A DNA stretch of 64,000 nt from Mannheimia glucosida (lineage in GTDB: Bacteria; Pseudomonadota; Gammaproteobacteria; Enterobacterales; Pasteurellaceae), in NCBI RefSeq assembly GCF_046267875.1, contig NZ_CP176502.1:1116001-1180000 (forward strand), in the 5' to 3' direction. Numbering within the stretch: position 1 is the first letter of the stretch; the number at the start of each line of letters is the position of its first letter. The notes under the pieces are model-generated. The model did not search any database. It was given only the letters and a program-made list of their open reading frames with translations, and was not told where the DNA came from. The position numbers were made by a program, and so were the translations under genes. This document shows, one piece after another, positions 50,778 through 60,232 of this stretch.

Positions 50778-52730
50778 ATGGCACTTATCAATCTTTCCAA
50801 CGCCTACTTAGGCTTTGGCGATCATCCTTTATTAGATCATACCGAATTGCACATTGAACCCGGCGAGCGGGTTTGTTTGGTAGGGCGTAACGGGGCGGGT
50901 AAATCGACCTTGATGAAAATTCTGGCGGGCGAAGTTCAGCTTGATGACGGCAAGTTGGTGTTTGAAAAAGACATTGTTGTTACACGCCTTGAGCAAGATC
51001 CGCCCCGCCATATTGAAGAAACGGTGTTCGATTATGTGGCAGAAGGCATTGCCCATCTTGCCGACTTATTGAAGCAATATCACCACATTTCCCTGCAAAT
51101 GCAGACCGATTACAGCGATGAACTGCTCGCCAAACTTTCCGCGGTGCAGTCGCAATTAGAACACGCTAACGGTTGGCAGTTTGAAAACCGCATTCAAGAT
51201 ACCTTGAAACTGTTGGAACTCGACCCTGACAAACGCCTGTGCGAACTCTCGGGCGGTTGGGTACGCCGTGCGGCACTGGCTCGGGCGTTGGTTGCCGATC
51301 CTGATGTATTACTGTTGGACGAGCCGACCAACCACCTCGACATTGAGGCGATTGCGTGGCTGGAAAATCTGTTGTTGGATTTCAAAGGCAGTATTATTTT
51401 TATCTCGCACGACCGTGCCTTTATCCGCAAAATGGCAACTCGGATTGTGGATTTGGATCGAGGCAAACTGGTATCTTACCCAAGCAATTACGATAAATAC
51501 TTGGAAGAAAAAGCCGAAGATCTGCGGGTGGAAGCGTTGCAAAATGAGCTGTTCGACAAAAAACTCGCCCAAGAAGAGGTTTGGATCCGTCAAGGGATTA
51601 AGGCAAGACGCACCCGAAACGAAGGGCGAGTGCGGGCCTTGAAAGCGTTGCGAGAAGAGCGTAGAAACCGCCGAGAGGTGCAAGGTACGGCGAAAATTCA
51701 GATCGACAACACCGCACGCAGCGGCAAAATTGTGTTTGAAGTGGAAAATGCCAGCTATGAAATTGGGGGCAGAACCCTGCTGAAAAATTTCAGTACCACC
51801 ATTTTGCGTGGCGATAAAATTGCCCTGATTGGGGCGAATGGGATCGGCAAAACCACGCTGATTAAGCTGTTACTTGGCGAAATTCAGCCGACATCAGGTT
51901 CGGTGCGTTGTGGCACAAAATTGGAAGTGGCGTATTTCGACCAATATCGAGCCGATCTTGACCCTGAAAAAACCGTGATGGACAACGTGGCAGACGGCAA
52001 GCAAGATGTGGAAGTAAACGGGGTGAAACGCCACGTTCTCGGCTATCTGCAAGACTTCCTATTCCCTCCAAAACGGGCAATGACACCAGTGAAAGCCCTC
52101 TCGGGTGGTGAACGCAACCGTTTGTTGCTGGCAAAACTGTTACTCAAACCAAACAACTTGCTGATTTTGGACGAACCGACCAACGATTTGGACGTGGAAA
52201 CCCTCGAACTTTTGGAAGAGATGCTCACCGACTATCAAGGCACCTTGATTATTGTGAGCCACGATCGTCAATTTGTGGATAACACCGTGACCGAATGCTA
52301 CTTCTTCGAGGGCGAAGGCGTGGTGAATAAATATGTCGGCGGCTATTTCGATGCTAAACAACAGCAGGAAAATTACTTCGCCGCCACTGCCGACAAGCGG
52401 TTAAATTCGAGTAAAAATTTGCAAAAAGTGGAAGAAATTCCCCCCCTCCGTCCTGCGGACACCTCCCCCCGCAAGCAGGGGGAGGGAAATCGGAAAACCA
52501 AACTTTCCTACAAAGAACAGCGTGAACTGGACGAGTTACCGGCAAAAATGGAACAGCTCGAAGCTGAGATTGAAGCTCTGCAAGCCGAAGTAAATAGTGC
52601 CGAGTTCTTCGCCAAAGATCCAAGCTACACCAACGCCCAGCTACAAAAACTTGCTGACACCGAAGCTGCATTAGAACAAGCTTTTGAGCGGTGGGAAGCG
52701 TTGGAAAATATTAAAAATGGGAATGTGTAA
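50778..52730 (+). CDS. uup: ABC-F family ATPase Uup
   Basis: 650-residue cytosolic ABC-F protein with two ATPase domains. Walker A motifs are GRNGAGKST and GANGIGKTT. The signatures are LSGGWVRRAALARAL and LSGGERNRLLLAKLL. The C-terminal coiled coil is typical of Uup. ABC-F proteins act on ribosomes and Uup affects transposon excision. The linker before the coiled coil contains a proline-rich in-frame repeat insertion (52438-52487). Confidence 0.94.
   Translation: MALINLSNAYLGFGDHPLLDHTELHIEPGERVCLVGRNGAGKSTLMKILAGEVQLDDGKLVFEKDIVVTRLEQDPPRHIEETVFDYVAEGIAHLADLLKQYHHISLQMQTDYSDELLAKLSAVQSQLEHANGWQFENRIQDTLKLLELDPDKRLCELSGGWVRRAALARALVADPDVLLLDEPTNHLDIEAIAWLENLLLDFKGSIIFISHDRAFIRKMATRIVDLDRGKLVSYPSNYDKYLEEKAEDLRVEALQNELFDKKLAQEEVWIRQGIKARRTRNEGRVRALKALREERRNRREVQGTAKIQIDNTARSGKIVFEVENASYEIGGRTLLKNFSTTILRGDKIALIGANGIGKTTLIKLLLGEIQPTSGSVRCGTKLEVAYFDQYRADLDPEKTVMDNVADGKQDVEVNGVKRHVLGYLQDFLFPPKRAMTPVKALSGGERNRLLLAKLLLKPNNLLILDEPTNDLDVETLELLEEMLTDYQGTLIIVSHDRQFVDNTVTECYFFEGEGVVNKYVGGYFDAKQQQENYFAATADKRLNSSKNLQKVEEIPPLRPADTSPRKQGEGNRKTKLSYKEQRELDELPAKMEQLEAEIEALQAEVNSAEFFAKDPSYTNAQLQKLADTEAALEQAFERWEALENIKNGNV
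52438..52487. repeat. GC-rich repeat inserted in frame in uup
   Basis: CCCCCCTCCGTCCTGCGGAC followed by a C-run/G-run hairpin, read as IPPLRPADTSPRKQGEG. Base use differs sharply from flanking AT-rich linker. It resembles intergenic repeat elements found in many proteobacteria rather than native uup coding sequence (inference). A USS precedes it near 52392. Confidence 0.6.
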
Positions 52731-52759
52731 GCGGTCATTTTTACGGAAAATTTTGCAAA

Positions 52760-53515
52760 ATGGAACGAATTGATAACTACGAACAACGTTTTGGCGGTAT
52801 TGGTCGTCTTTATACGCCGGAAGGATTGGAGAAACTACGCCGTTCGCATATTTGTGTGATTGGGATTGGAGGGGTTGGCTCGTGGGCGGTAGAGGCATTG
52901 GCTCGCTCAGGTATCGGCAAGATCACGATGATTGATATGGACGATATTTGCGTGACCAATATCAACCGCCAAATTCACGCAATGAGCGGCACGGTGGCTC
53001 AACTGAAAACCGAAGCGATGAAAGAGCGGATTGAGCGGATTAATCCTGAATGTGCGGTGGAGATTATCGATGATTTCTTAACGCAGGATAATCTCGCAGA
53101 CTACCTCAATCGGAGCTATGACTATGTGATCGATGCGATTGACAGTGTGCGAGTAAAAGCGGCGATGATTGCGTTTTGTAAACGCAATAAGATCAAAATT
53201 ATCACCACCGGTGGGGCAGGCGGGCAGACCGATCCGACCAAAATTCAAATTACCGATTTAAGCAAAACGGTGCAAGATCCGTTGGCGGCAAGGGTTCGTA
53301 CCTTGTTGCGGAAAGAGTATGGTTTCAGCAATAAAAGCAAATTCGGCGTGGAGTGCGTTTCTTCGACCCAGCAACTGATTTTCCCACAAATGGGCGAGGG
53401 CTGCGAGGTATCGGCAACAATGAACTGTGCCAACGGCTTTGGCGCGGTAACAATGGTGACTGCAACGTTCGGCTTTTTTGCGGTAAGTCGGGTAATTGAT
53501 AAACTATTAAAATAA
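52760..53515 (+). CDS. tcdA: tRNA threonylcarbamoyladenosine dehydratase TcdA (CsdL)
   Basis: E1-like enzyme that cyclises t6A37 in tRNA, 251 residues. The start YEQRFGGIGRLYTPEG and the nucleotide motif VIGIGGVGSWAVEALARSGIG are diagnostic. FGVECVSSTQQ contains conserved residues of the family. A USS lies just upstream, and there is no strong ribosome site. Confidence 0.94.
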   Translation: MERIDNYEQRFGGIGRLYTPEGLEKLRRSHICVIGIGGVGSWAVEALARSGIGKITMIDMDDICVTNINRQIHAMSGTVAQLKTEAMKERIERINPECAVEIIDDFLTQDNLADYLNRSYDYVIDAIDSVRVKAAMIAFCKRNKIKIITTGGAGGQTDPTKIQITDLSKTVQDPLAARVRTLLRKEYGFSNKSKFGVECVSSTQQLIFPQMGEGCEVSATMNCANGFGAVTMVTATFGFFAVSRVIDKLLK

Positions 53516-53561
53516 CAAGCGGTCATATTAAATGAATTTTTTGCAAATCAAGGAGTAAATA

Positions 53562-54929
53562 ATGGCAATACATCGAGTCAACCCGAAAGGGAGTATGGAA
53601 CAGCTTTCCCATTTGGAAATGGAGTTGTTGGCAAAGAATACGCAGGGTAATTTGCATCAACTTTATCGTAATTGTTCTTTGGCGGTGCTAAATTCCGGTG
53701 TGCATACCGATGACAGCCGAGCGTTGTTAAGCCAATACCCTGATTTTGAAATCCGCTTATTAACCCGTGAAAAGGGCGTTTCGCTTGAATTGCATAATCC
53801 GCCCGAAACTGCGTTTGTTGACGGCAAGATGATTTTGAATATTCAATATCACCTTTTTGCGGTGCTGCGGGATATTGTGTTTGTGAATGCGTTAAAAAAT
53901 GCGATTCGACCGCTTGAAGCGACTTCTTTAGAAGCCTTAACCACGAATACCGTATTTTCGATTTTGCGGAATGCGAAAGCGATTGAAATGAATACCGACC
54001 CAAATTTGGTGGTGTGCTGGGGTGGACATTCAATCAATGAAACCGAATACCAATATTGCCGTGCCGTCGGGCAAGAGTTTGGCTTGCGTGAGCTGAATAT
54101 TGTGACCGGCTGCGGAGCCGGTGTGATGGAAGCCCCGATGAAAGGAGCGGCTATCGGACACGCCAATCAGCGTTATAAAAACGGACGTTTTATCGGCATT
54201 ACCGAGCCGTCTATTATTGCCTCCGAGCCGCCAAACCCGATTGTGAATGAATTGGTAATTATGCCGGATATTGAAAAACGGTTGGAAGCCTTTGTGCGTT
54301 TAGGGCACGCCATTGTGGTTTTCCCGGGCGGGCCGGGAACGCTGGAAGAGTTACTGTATATTATCGGCATTAAATTAAACCCTGCTAACAATGCACAAAA
54401 ATTACCGCTGATTTTAACCGCTCCGAAAGAATCGGCAGACTATTTCTATGCTATCGATCAATTTATTGGCGAAACCTTAGGCGAAGAAGCACGCAGTTTG
54501 TATGAAATTATTATTGATGACCCGGTGTTGGTGGCTCGTAAAGTGAAGCAATCTATGACAGAGGTAAAAAGCAGCCGTTATGAAAGTGGTGATGCTTATA
54601 ATTTCAACTGGTCGTTAAAAATTGAGGAAGATTTTATTACGCCATTTATTCCAACCCACGAAAATATGGCGAATCTGAATTTAAGTTTAGCACAGCCAAA
54701 AGAGCAGTTGGCTGCGAATTTAAGACGGGCATTTTCAGGGATTGTTGCAGGTAATATTAAGCCGGGAACCTCGGATTTAATTGAGAAATATGGCGTGTTT
54801 AAATTACACGGCAATCGTAAATTAATGGATCATATGGATAAACTACTGGAACGTTTTGTGGTTCAACACCGTATGAAAATTCCAACCGGAGAGGCGTACC
54901 AACCTTGCTATGAAATTGTAAAAAGGTAA
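53562..54929 (+). CDS. ppnN: Pyrimidine/purine nucleotide 5'-monophosphate nucleosidase PpnN (YgdH)
   Basis: 455-residue LOG-family enzyme that splits nucleoside monophosphates into base and ribose-5-phosphate. The PGGxGTxxE motif is PGGPGTLEELLYIIG, and the conserved GCGAGVMEAPMKGA is present. E. coli PpnN binds (p)ppGpp; the same may hold here. CAAGGAG precedes the start at 53562. Confidence 0.94.
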   Translation: MAIHRVNPKGSMEQLSHLEMELLAKNTQGNLHQLYRNCSLAVLNSGVHTDDSRALLSQYPDFEIRLLTREKGVSLELHNPPETAFVDGKMILNIQYHLFAVLRDIVFVNALKNAIRPLEATSLEALTTNTVFSILRNAKAIEMNTDPNLVVCWGGHSINETEYQYCRAVGQEFGLRELNIVTGCGAGVMEAPMKGAAIGHANQRYKNGRFIGITEPSIIASEPPNPIVNELVIMPDIEKRLEAFVRLGHAIVVFPGGPGTLEELLYIIGIKLNPANNAQKLPLILTAPKESADYFYAIDQFIGETLGEEARSLYEIIIDDPVLVARKVKQSMTEVKSSRYESGDAYNFNWSLKIEEDFITPFIPTHENMANLNLSLAQPKEQLAANLRRAFSGIVAGNIKPGTSDLIEKYGVFKLHGNRKLMDHMDKLLERFVVQHRMKIPTGEAYQPCYEIVKR

Positions 54930-54947
54930 TGCAACAAGGGGGAAGGT

Positions 54948-56492
54948 ATGTATCTAAAACAGATTGAAATAAGCGGCTTTCGTGGCATTAACCATTTATC
55001 GCTCCAACTGCGACCGAATATGGTCTTGATTGGCGAAAATGCGTGGGGTAAATCCAGTCTGATTGATGCATTAAGCCTGATTTTTAACCTTGAACAGGCG
55101 TTGTACCAATTTCGGTTTAAAGATTTCCATATTCAATATATCGATACACCTAACCAAGTGCGGGACATCAAATTGGTGTTTACCTTTTGTGAAGAACAGC
55201 ACGATTTAGTGGTGCAATTTCCCCCTTATTTAGAAAAAGCCGCTTTTTATATGGATAACCACCGCTATGTTTCGCTTGCCGTAACCGGAAAATTACAAGC
55301 GGAGCAGATTAGCACCGACTATCAATTTGTCGATCAAGCCCTAAAGCCTATTCACATAGAACAGGCTGAAAACGCCATTCGGCAGTTTATTTATCATCAC
55401 CCTGTTTATCGCTTGCGTGATGCAAGACTCAATAACAGGGTGCATAATGACTTATTACTTAAAGGATCGTCTCAACTTGAAGATGATTTTCAGCGTGAAT
55501 TAAATGCCCTCTCTTCGCTGCTTAAATACTATTTTCTAACCAGCCAAAGTCGCTATTTGATCAAAACTAGTATGCAAGATACGACTCTGTGGTGGGAAAA
55601 AGTAAAATCCCTCTGTTTACGCCTAAAACAGCAGCCGGAATTGGTCGAATCTGTTCAGCAGCATATTTCTGCTCTATTTTTGTTTAATCCTAAATCTACA
55701 GTAATAGAAAAGCCGATTATTTTATTTGAAGATCTGAATGCTCAACTACACCCTCGAATGATTGCGATTTTTTGGGAACTGCTCGGTTTTTTACCCAGCC
55801 AACGGATCACCACTACTAATTCTATTGAATTATTATCGCAAGTGCCGCTGCGGGAAATCTGCCGTTTGGTGCGTTATAACGATCACACTCAAGCCTATTG
55901 GCTTGAACGCCACAGTTTAGGCAAGGAAGATTTGCGGAAATTAACCTTTCATATTCACCACAATCGGGGCTTGGCTCTATTTGCTAAAGCGTGGATTTTG
56001 GTTGAAGGTGAAACTGAAGTATGGTTGTTGATGGAATTGGCTAAGTTACTTGAGATTAATTTAGAGATGGAAGGAATCAAAATTGTGGAATTTGCTCAAT
56101 GTGGTCTACGTCCATTGATTAAATATGCAAAAGCAATGGGGATTGAGTGGTATGTATTAACCGATGGTGATGATGCAGGAAAGCGCTATGCCGATACGGT
56201 AAAAAGTATGGATGTGCATTTTGAGCAAAGGTTGACGACATTACCACAAAAAGATATAGAGCATTTTTTTTATAAAGCTGGCTTGCGAAATGTGTTTGTG
56301 CGTTTGGCAAATTGGCGCTCACAAGAGAAATTTCCAGTTTCTTACATTATTAAACGCGCTATTCAAAAAAACTCAAAACCTGATTTAGCCATTGCGTTAT
56401 CTAATGAGATGCGTAATCGAGGAGAACATTCAATTCCAACTTTATTTAAACAATTATTTGCAGATGTGCTGGCATTGATAAACAAAGTATAG
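54948..56492 (+). CDS. YbjD-like OLD-family ATPase/TOPRIM nuclease
   Basis: 514 residues. The N-terminus IEISGFRGINHLSLQLRPNM and Walker A GENAWGKSS match DUF2813/YbjD proteins. Walker B is LFEDLNAQLHPRM. The C-terminal TOPRIM domain shows LVEGETEVWLLMELAK and the Asp-rich LTDGDDAGK. OLD nucleases act in phage defence or repair; the YbjD role is unclear. AAGGGGGAAGG precedes the start, 18 bases after ppnN, so co-transcription is likely. Ends at a USS-pair terminator. Confidence 0.88.
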   Translation: MYLKQIEISGFRGINHLSLQLRPNMVLIGENAWGKSSLIDALSLIFNLEQALYQFRFKDFHIQYIDTPNQVRDIKLVFTFCEEQHDLVVQFPPYLEKAAFYMDNHRYVSLAVTGKLQAEQISTDYQFVDQALKPIHIEQAENAIRQFIYHHPVYRLRDARLNNRVHNDLLLKGSSQLEDDFQRELNALSSLLKYYFLTSQSRYLIKTSMQDTTLWWEKVKSLCLRLKQQPELVESVQQHISALFLFNPKSTVIEKPIILFEDLNAQLHPRMIAIFWELLGFLPSQRITTTNSIELLSQVPLREICRLVRYNDHTQAYWLERHSLGKEDLRKLTFHIHHNRGLALFAKAWILVEGETEVWLLMELAKLLEINLEMEGIKIVEFAQCGLRPLIKYAKAMGIEWYVLTDGDDAGKRYADTVKSMDVHFEQRLTTLPQKDIEHFFYKAGLRNVFVRLANWRSQEKFPVSYIIKRAIQKNSKPDLAIALSNEMRNRGEHSIPTLFKQLFADVLALINKV

Positions 56493-56495
56493 AAT

Positions 56496-56541
56496 ACAAG
56501 CGGTTAAATTTGACAAAAAATTGCCAATTTTGACCGCTTGT
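56496..56541. terminator. Facing uptake sequences after the ybjD-like gene
   Basis: ACAAGCGGT (56496-56504) and ACCGCTTGT (56533-56541) with complementary AAATTTGA/CAATTTTG-type flanks. It is followed by TTGCTTG. Confidence 0.6.
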
Positions 56542-56646
56542 TTGCTTGTGATGAAAACTAATCATACAAAACCCTAATTTATTTCAAGTGCAAGCTATTA
56601 TTTTATGCGTTATGCTTATTTGGAATAAAAAAATCGGGTTAGTTGA

Positions 56647-56674
56647 TTGACATAGCATTCTAGACGTCTAAAAT
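56647..56674 (+). promoter_or_regulatory. metNIQ promoter with MetJ operator in the spacer
   Basis: -35 TTGACA (56647-56652) and -10 TAAAAT (56669-56674) are 16 bases apart. Between them lie tandem met boxes AGCATTCT (56654-56661) and AGACGTCT (56662-56669, the perfect consensus). MetJ with S-adenosylmethionine would block the polymerase. Confidence 0.8.
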
Positions 56675-56714
56675 AACCAAAAATAATAGTTAATTGAATG
56701 TGGATAAATAGAAA

Positions 56715-57749
56715 ATGATTCAGCTGAAAAATATCAGCAAACAATTTGAGGTAAAGGGCAAAAAAATTACCGCTCTGGATAATGTAAACCTAGAAGTACC
56801 AAGAGGCACTATTTATGGTGTCATTGGGGCATCAGGGGCAGGAAAAAGTACCTTAATTCGCTGTGTAAATTTATTAGAACGCCCGACAATGGGGCAAGTG
56901 ATTGTTGATGGGCAAGATTTAACGGCAATGTCGGATAAAGAGTTGATTCATGCTCGCCGTAATATTGCAATGATTTTCCAACATTTTAATTTGCTTTCAT
57001 CACAAACTGTGTTTGAAAACGTGGCGTTATCGTTGCGTTTAAGTAATACGCCAAAAGAGCAAGTTGAGAAGAAAGTTAATGAACTGTTGGATTTAGTGGG
57101 CTTAACAGATCGTAAAGACGTTTACCCGGCAAATCTTTCAGGGGGACAAAAACAGCGTGTGGCGATTGCTCGTGCGTTAGCCAGCGATCCGCACGTTTTA
57201 TTGTGTGATGAAGCGACCAGTGCGTTAGATCCGGCGACTACACAATCCATTTTGCAGTTATTAAAAGATATTAATAAACGTCTTGGTTTGACGATTTTAT
57301 TAATCACTCACGAAATGGAAGTGGTAAAACGCATTTGTGACCGAGTGGCTGTGATTGATAAGGGGCAGTTGATTGAATCTGGCTCGGTAAGTGAAATTTT
57401 CTCTAATCCGAAAACCGAGTTGGCTCAGAAATTTATTCAATCGACTTTCCATTTTGAATTGCCGCAAGAATATACCGAGCAGCTTTTAAGTTCGCCGACT
57501 GAGCATAGTAAGCCGATTATAAAGTTTGAGTTTACCGGACGTTCGGTTGATGCTCCTTTGCTTTCAATGGCATCGAAAAAATTCGGCATTGATTTTAGTA
57601 TTTTGATGTCACAAATCGATTATGCTGGTGGGGTAAAATTTGGGTTTGTGATCGCAGAAGTAAGTGGTAATCCGGATTCTATTGCAGAAGCAAAATTTTA
57701 TTTAATTGATAACAATGTAAAAGTAGAGGTGTTAGGCTATGTGGGCTGA
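56715..57749 (+). CDS. metN: Methionine ABC transporter ATP-binding protein MetN
   Basis: 344-residue ATPase of the D/L-methionine importer. Walker A GASGAGKST, signature LSGGQKQRVAIARAL, Walker B LLCDEATSALD. The C-terminal NIL domain (residues about 265-343) binds methionine for feedback inhibition. First gene of metNIQ; overlaps metI by 11 bases. Confidence 0.97.
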   Translation: MIQLKNISKQFEVKGKKITALDNVNLEVPRGTIYGVIGASGAGKSTLIRCVNLLERPTMGQVIVDGQDLTAMSDKELIHARRNIAMIFQHFNLLSSQTVFENVALSLRLSNTPKEQVEKKVNELLDLVGLTDRKDVYPANLSGGQKQRVAIARALASDPHVLLCDEATSALDPATTQSILQLLKDINKRLGLTILLITHEMEVVKRICDRVAVIDKGQLIESGSVSEIFSNPKTELAQKFIQSTFHFELPQEYTEQLLSSPTEHSKPIIKFEFTGRSVDAPLLSMASKKFGIDFSILMSQIDYAGGVKFGFVIAEVSGNPDSIAEAKFYLIDNNVKVEVLGYVG

Positions 57750-58416
57750 TTTTTTACGTGAGATGACGCCACAGATGTGGGGCTTAGTATGGGAATCTAC
57801 TTTTGAAACCGTTTATATGGGCTTTGTGGCAACGGCATTGGCGGTAGTCATCGGTTTACCGATTGGTTTCTTGGCTTTTTTAACCGGTAAAGGTGAAATT
57901 TTAGAAAATCCGAGATTACATCAAGTGTTAGATGTCGTTATTAACATCGGGCGTTCGATTCCGTTCATTATTTTATTGATTATTTTGTTGCCGTTTACAC
58001 GTTTAATTGTAGGCACAACATTAGGCACAACGGCGGCTATTGTTCCTTTAAGCGTGTCTGCCATTCCGTTTTTTGCCCGTTTAACTTCTAATGCGTTGCT
58101 TGAAATTCCGTCCGGTTTAACAGAAGCGGCAAAATCAATGGGAGCAACAAATTGGCAGGTAGTAACGAAATTTTATTTACCGGAGTCATTACCGATTTTG
58201 ATTAATGGCATTACGCTAACGCTGGTTGCTTTAATTGGCTACTCAGCAATGGCGGGGGCTGTTGGTGGCGGCGGTTTAGGCAATTTAGCCATCAGCTATG
58301 GAGAACACCGTAATATGGTGTATGTGAAATGGATTGCTACCATTATTATTGTTGCAATTGTGATGATCAGCCAAAAATTGGGTGATTATTTAGCAAAACG
58401 TTACGATCATCGTTAA
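57739..58416 (+). CDS. metI: Methionine ABC transporter permease MetI
   Basis: 225-residue inner-membrane permease with five membrane segments. The coupling motif EAAKSMGATNWQVVTKFYLPES and AMAGAVGGGGLGNLAISYG are typical of MetI. Translationally coupled to metN and 21 bases before the first metQ. Confidence 0.97.
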   Translation: MWADFLREMTPQMWGLVWESTFETVYMGFVATALAVVIGLPIGFLAFLTGKGEILENPRLHQVLDVVINIGRSIPFIILLIILLPFTRLIVGTTLGTTAAIVPLSVSAIPFFARLTSNALLEIPSGLTEAAKSMGATNWQVVTKFYLPESLPILINGITLTLVALIGYSAMAGAVGGGGLGNLAISYGEHRNMVYVKWIATIIIVAIVMISQKLGDYLAKRYDHR

Positions 58417-58437
58417 TTTTATTTAAAAGAGGTTTCT

Positions 58438-59271
58438 ATGAGTTTCAAGAAAATTTTAGGTGTTGCATTGGTTTCTGCATTAGCATTAACTGCTTGTAAA
58501 GAAGAGAAAAAGGCAGAATCTACCGCTGCTCCGGCAGCTCAAGCTCCGGCTAAAATCAAAGTAGGGGTAATGTCAGGCCCTGAGCATACCGTTGCAGAAC
58601 GTGCAGCACAGATTGCAAAAGAAAAATATGGTTTAGAAGTTGAGTTCGTTTTATTTAACGACTACGCTTTACCGAATACTGCAGTAAGTAAAGGTGATTT
58701 AGATGCAAACGCATTCCAACACAAACCATATTTAGATAAAGACAGCCAATCAAAAGGTTTAAACAACTTAGTGATTGTGGGTAACACCTTTGTTTATCCG
58801 TTAGCGGGCTACTCTAAAAAAGTGAAAAATGTGTCTGAGTTAGCAGAAGGTGCGGTAATTGCAGTACCAAATGATCCTTCAAACTTAGCTCGTGCTTTGA
58901 TTTTATTAGAAAAACAGGGGTTAATTAAATTAAAAGATAATACCAATTTATTCTCAACTTCAGTGGATATTATCGAAAATCCGAAAAACTTAAAAATTAA
59001 AGAAGTGGATACTTCAATTGCCGCAAAAGCGTTAGATGACGTAGATTTAGCGGTGGTAAATAACACTTATGCCGGGCAGGTAGGCTTAAATACCCAAGAT
59101 CACGGTGTATTTGTTGAGTCTAAAGATTCACCGTATGTGAATATTATTGTGGCTCGCCAAGACAATAAAGATGCAGCTAATGTACAAAACTTTATTAAAT
59201 CTTACCAAACCGAAGAAGTGTACCAAGAAGCACAAAAACACTTTAAAGATGGTGTAGTAAAAGGTTGGTAA
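58438..59271 (+). CDS. metQ: Methionine-binding lipoprotein MetQ, paralogue 1
   Basis: 277-residue substrate-binding lipoprotein (NlpA family). Lipobox LTAC (Cys about 20), then an Ala/Pro-rich linker. Core motifs are KVGVMSGPEHTVAERAAQIA, DANAFQHKPYLD and SKDSPYVNIIVARQDN. It sits directly after metI with AAAAGAGG as ribosome site. It delivers methionine to MetNI. Confidence 0.95.
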   Translation: MSFKKILGVALVSALALTACKEEKKAESTAAPAAQAPAKIKVGVMSGPEHTVAERAAQIAKEKYGLEVEFVLFNDYALPNTAVSKGDLDANAFQHKPYLDKDSQSKGLNNLVIVGNTFVYPLAGYSKKVKNVSELAEGAVIAVPNDPSNLARALILLEKQGLIKLKDNTNLFSTSVDIIENPKNLKIKEVDTSIAAKALDDVDLAVVNNTYAGQVGLNTQDHGVFVESKDSPYVNIIVARQDNKDAANVQNFIKSYQTEEVYQEAQKHFKDGVVKGW

Positions 59272-59290
59272 TTTAGCTGATTTTTACTTA

Positions 59291-59322
59291 AATGGCGATT
59301 AAGCGCTAGGTTAATCGCCATT
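59291..59322 (+). terminator. Hairpin between metQ paralogues 1 and 2
   Basis: Perfect 12-base arms AATGGCGATTAA (59291-59302) and TTAATCGCCATT (59311-59322), 8-base loop, then TTTTCATCTTT. It probably lowers read-through into the next metQ. Confidence 0.8.
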
Positions 59323-59353
59323 TTCATCTTTAAAATATAGGAAGGAGCAAACA

Positions 59354-60181
59354 ATGAACTTTAAAAAATTATTAGGCGTGGCGTTAGTCTCTGCATTAGC
59401 GCTTACTGCATGTAAAGATGAAAAAGCACAGTCTGTATCACCGGCTAAAGTTGAAAAACAAGTCCCATTAAAAGTGGGTGTGATGACCGGTCCTGAAGCC
59501 CAAATGACCGAAGTGGCGGTAAAAATCGCCAAAGAGAAATATGGCTTAGATGTAGAGTTAGTACAGTTTACGGAATACACTCAACCAAATGCCGCACTTC
59601 ATTCTAAAGATTTAGATGCTAACGCGTTCCAAACGGTGCCTTACTTAGAGCAAGAAGTGAAAGATCGTGGTTATAAATTAGCGATTATCGGCAATACGCT
59701 AGTATGGCCAATCGCGGCTTATTCTAAAAAAATTAAAAACATTTCCGAGTTAAAAGACGGAGCGACTGTTGCGATTCCAAACAATGCAAGTAATACTGCT
59801 CGTGCGTTATTATTGCTTCAAGCTCACGGTTTATTGAAATTAAAAGATCCGAAAAATGTGTTTGCTACCGAAAACGATATTATCGAAAACCCGAAAAATA
59901 TCAAAATCGTACAGGCGGATACCTCACTTTTAACCCGTATGTTAGATGATGTAGAACTTGCGGTAATCAACAACACTTACGCAGGTCAAGCTGGGTTAAG
60001 TCCGGATAAAGACGGTATTATTGTGGAATCTAAAGATTCACCGTATGTGAATTTAGTGGTAAGCCGTGAAGATAACAAAGATGATCCACGCTTACAAACT
60101 TTCGTGAAGTCATTCCAAACCGAAGAAGTATTCCAAGAAGCGTTAAAATTATTTAACGGTGGCGTAGTGAAAGGTTGGTAA
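59354..60181 (+). CDS. Methionine-binding lipoprotein MetQ, paralogue 2
   Basis: 275-residue NlpA-family lipoprotein with lipobox LTAC. It has a near-identical signal peptide to the first copy but a clearly diverged binding core (VGVMTGPEAQMTEVAVKIA; DANAFQTVPYLEQEV). The changes near the usual HKPYLD site suggest a different ligand, such as a methionine derivative or dipeptide; that is inference. GGAAGGAG precedes the start. Confidence 0.93.
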   Translation: MNFKKLLGVALVSALALTACKDEKAQSVSPAKVEKQVPLKVGVMTGPEAQMTEVAVKIAKEKYGLDVELVQFTEYTQPNAALHSKDLDANAFQTVPYLEQEVKDRGYKLAIIGNTLVWPIAAYSKKIKNISELKDGATVAIPNNASNTARALLLLQAHGLLKLKDPKNVFATENDIIENPKNIKIVQADTSLLTRMLDDVELAVINNTYAGQAGLSPDKDGIIVESKDSPYVNLVVSREDNKDDPRLQTFVKSFQTEEVFQEALKLFNGGVVKGW

Positions 60182-60187
60182 TCAGTT

Positions 60188-60212
60188 GGACGGCATATTC
60201 TGCCGTCCTTTT
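60188..60212 (+). terminator. Hairpin between metQ paralogues 2 and 3
   Basis: GGACGGCA (60188-60195) and TGCCGTCC (60201-60208) pair exactly with a 5-base loop, followed by TTTTC. Confidence 0.85.
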
Positions 60213-60232
60213 CTTAAAAGGAGAAACAGATA

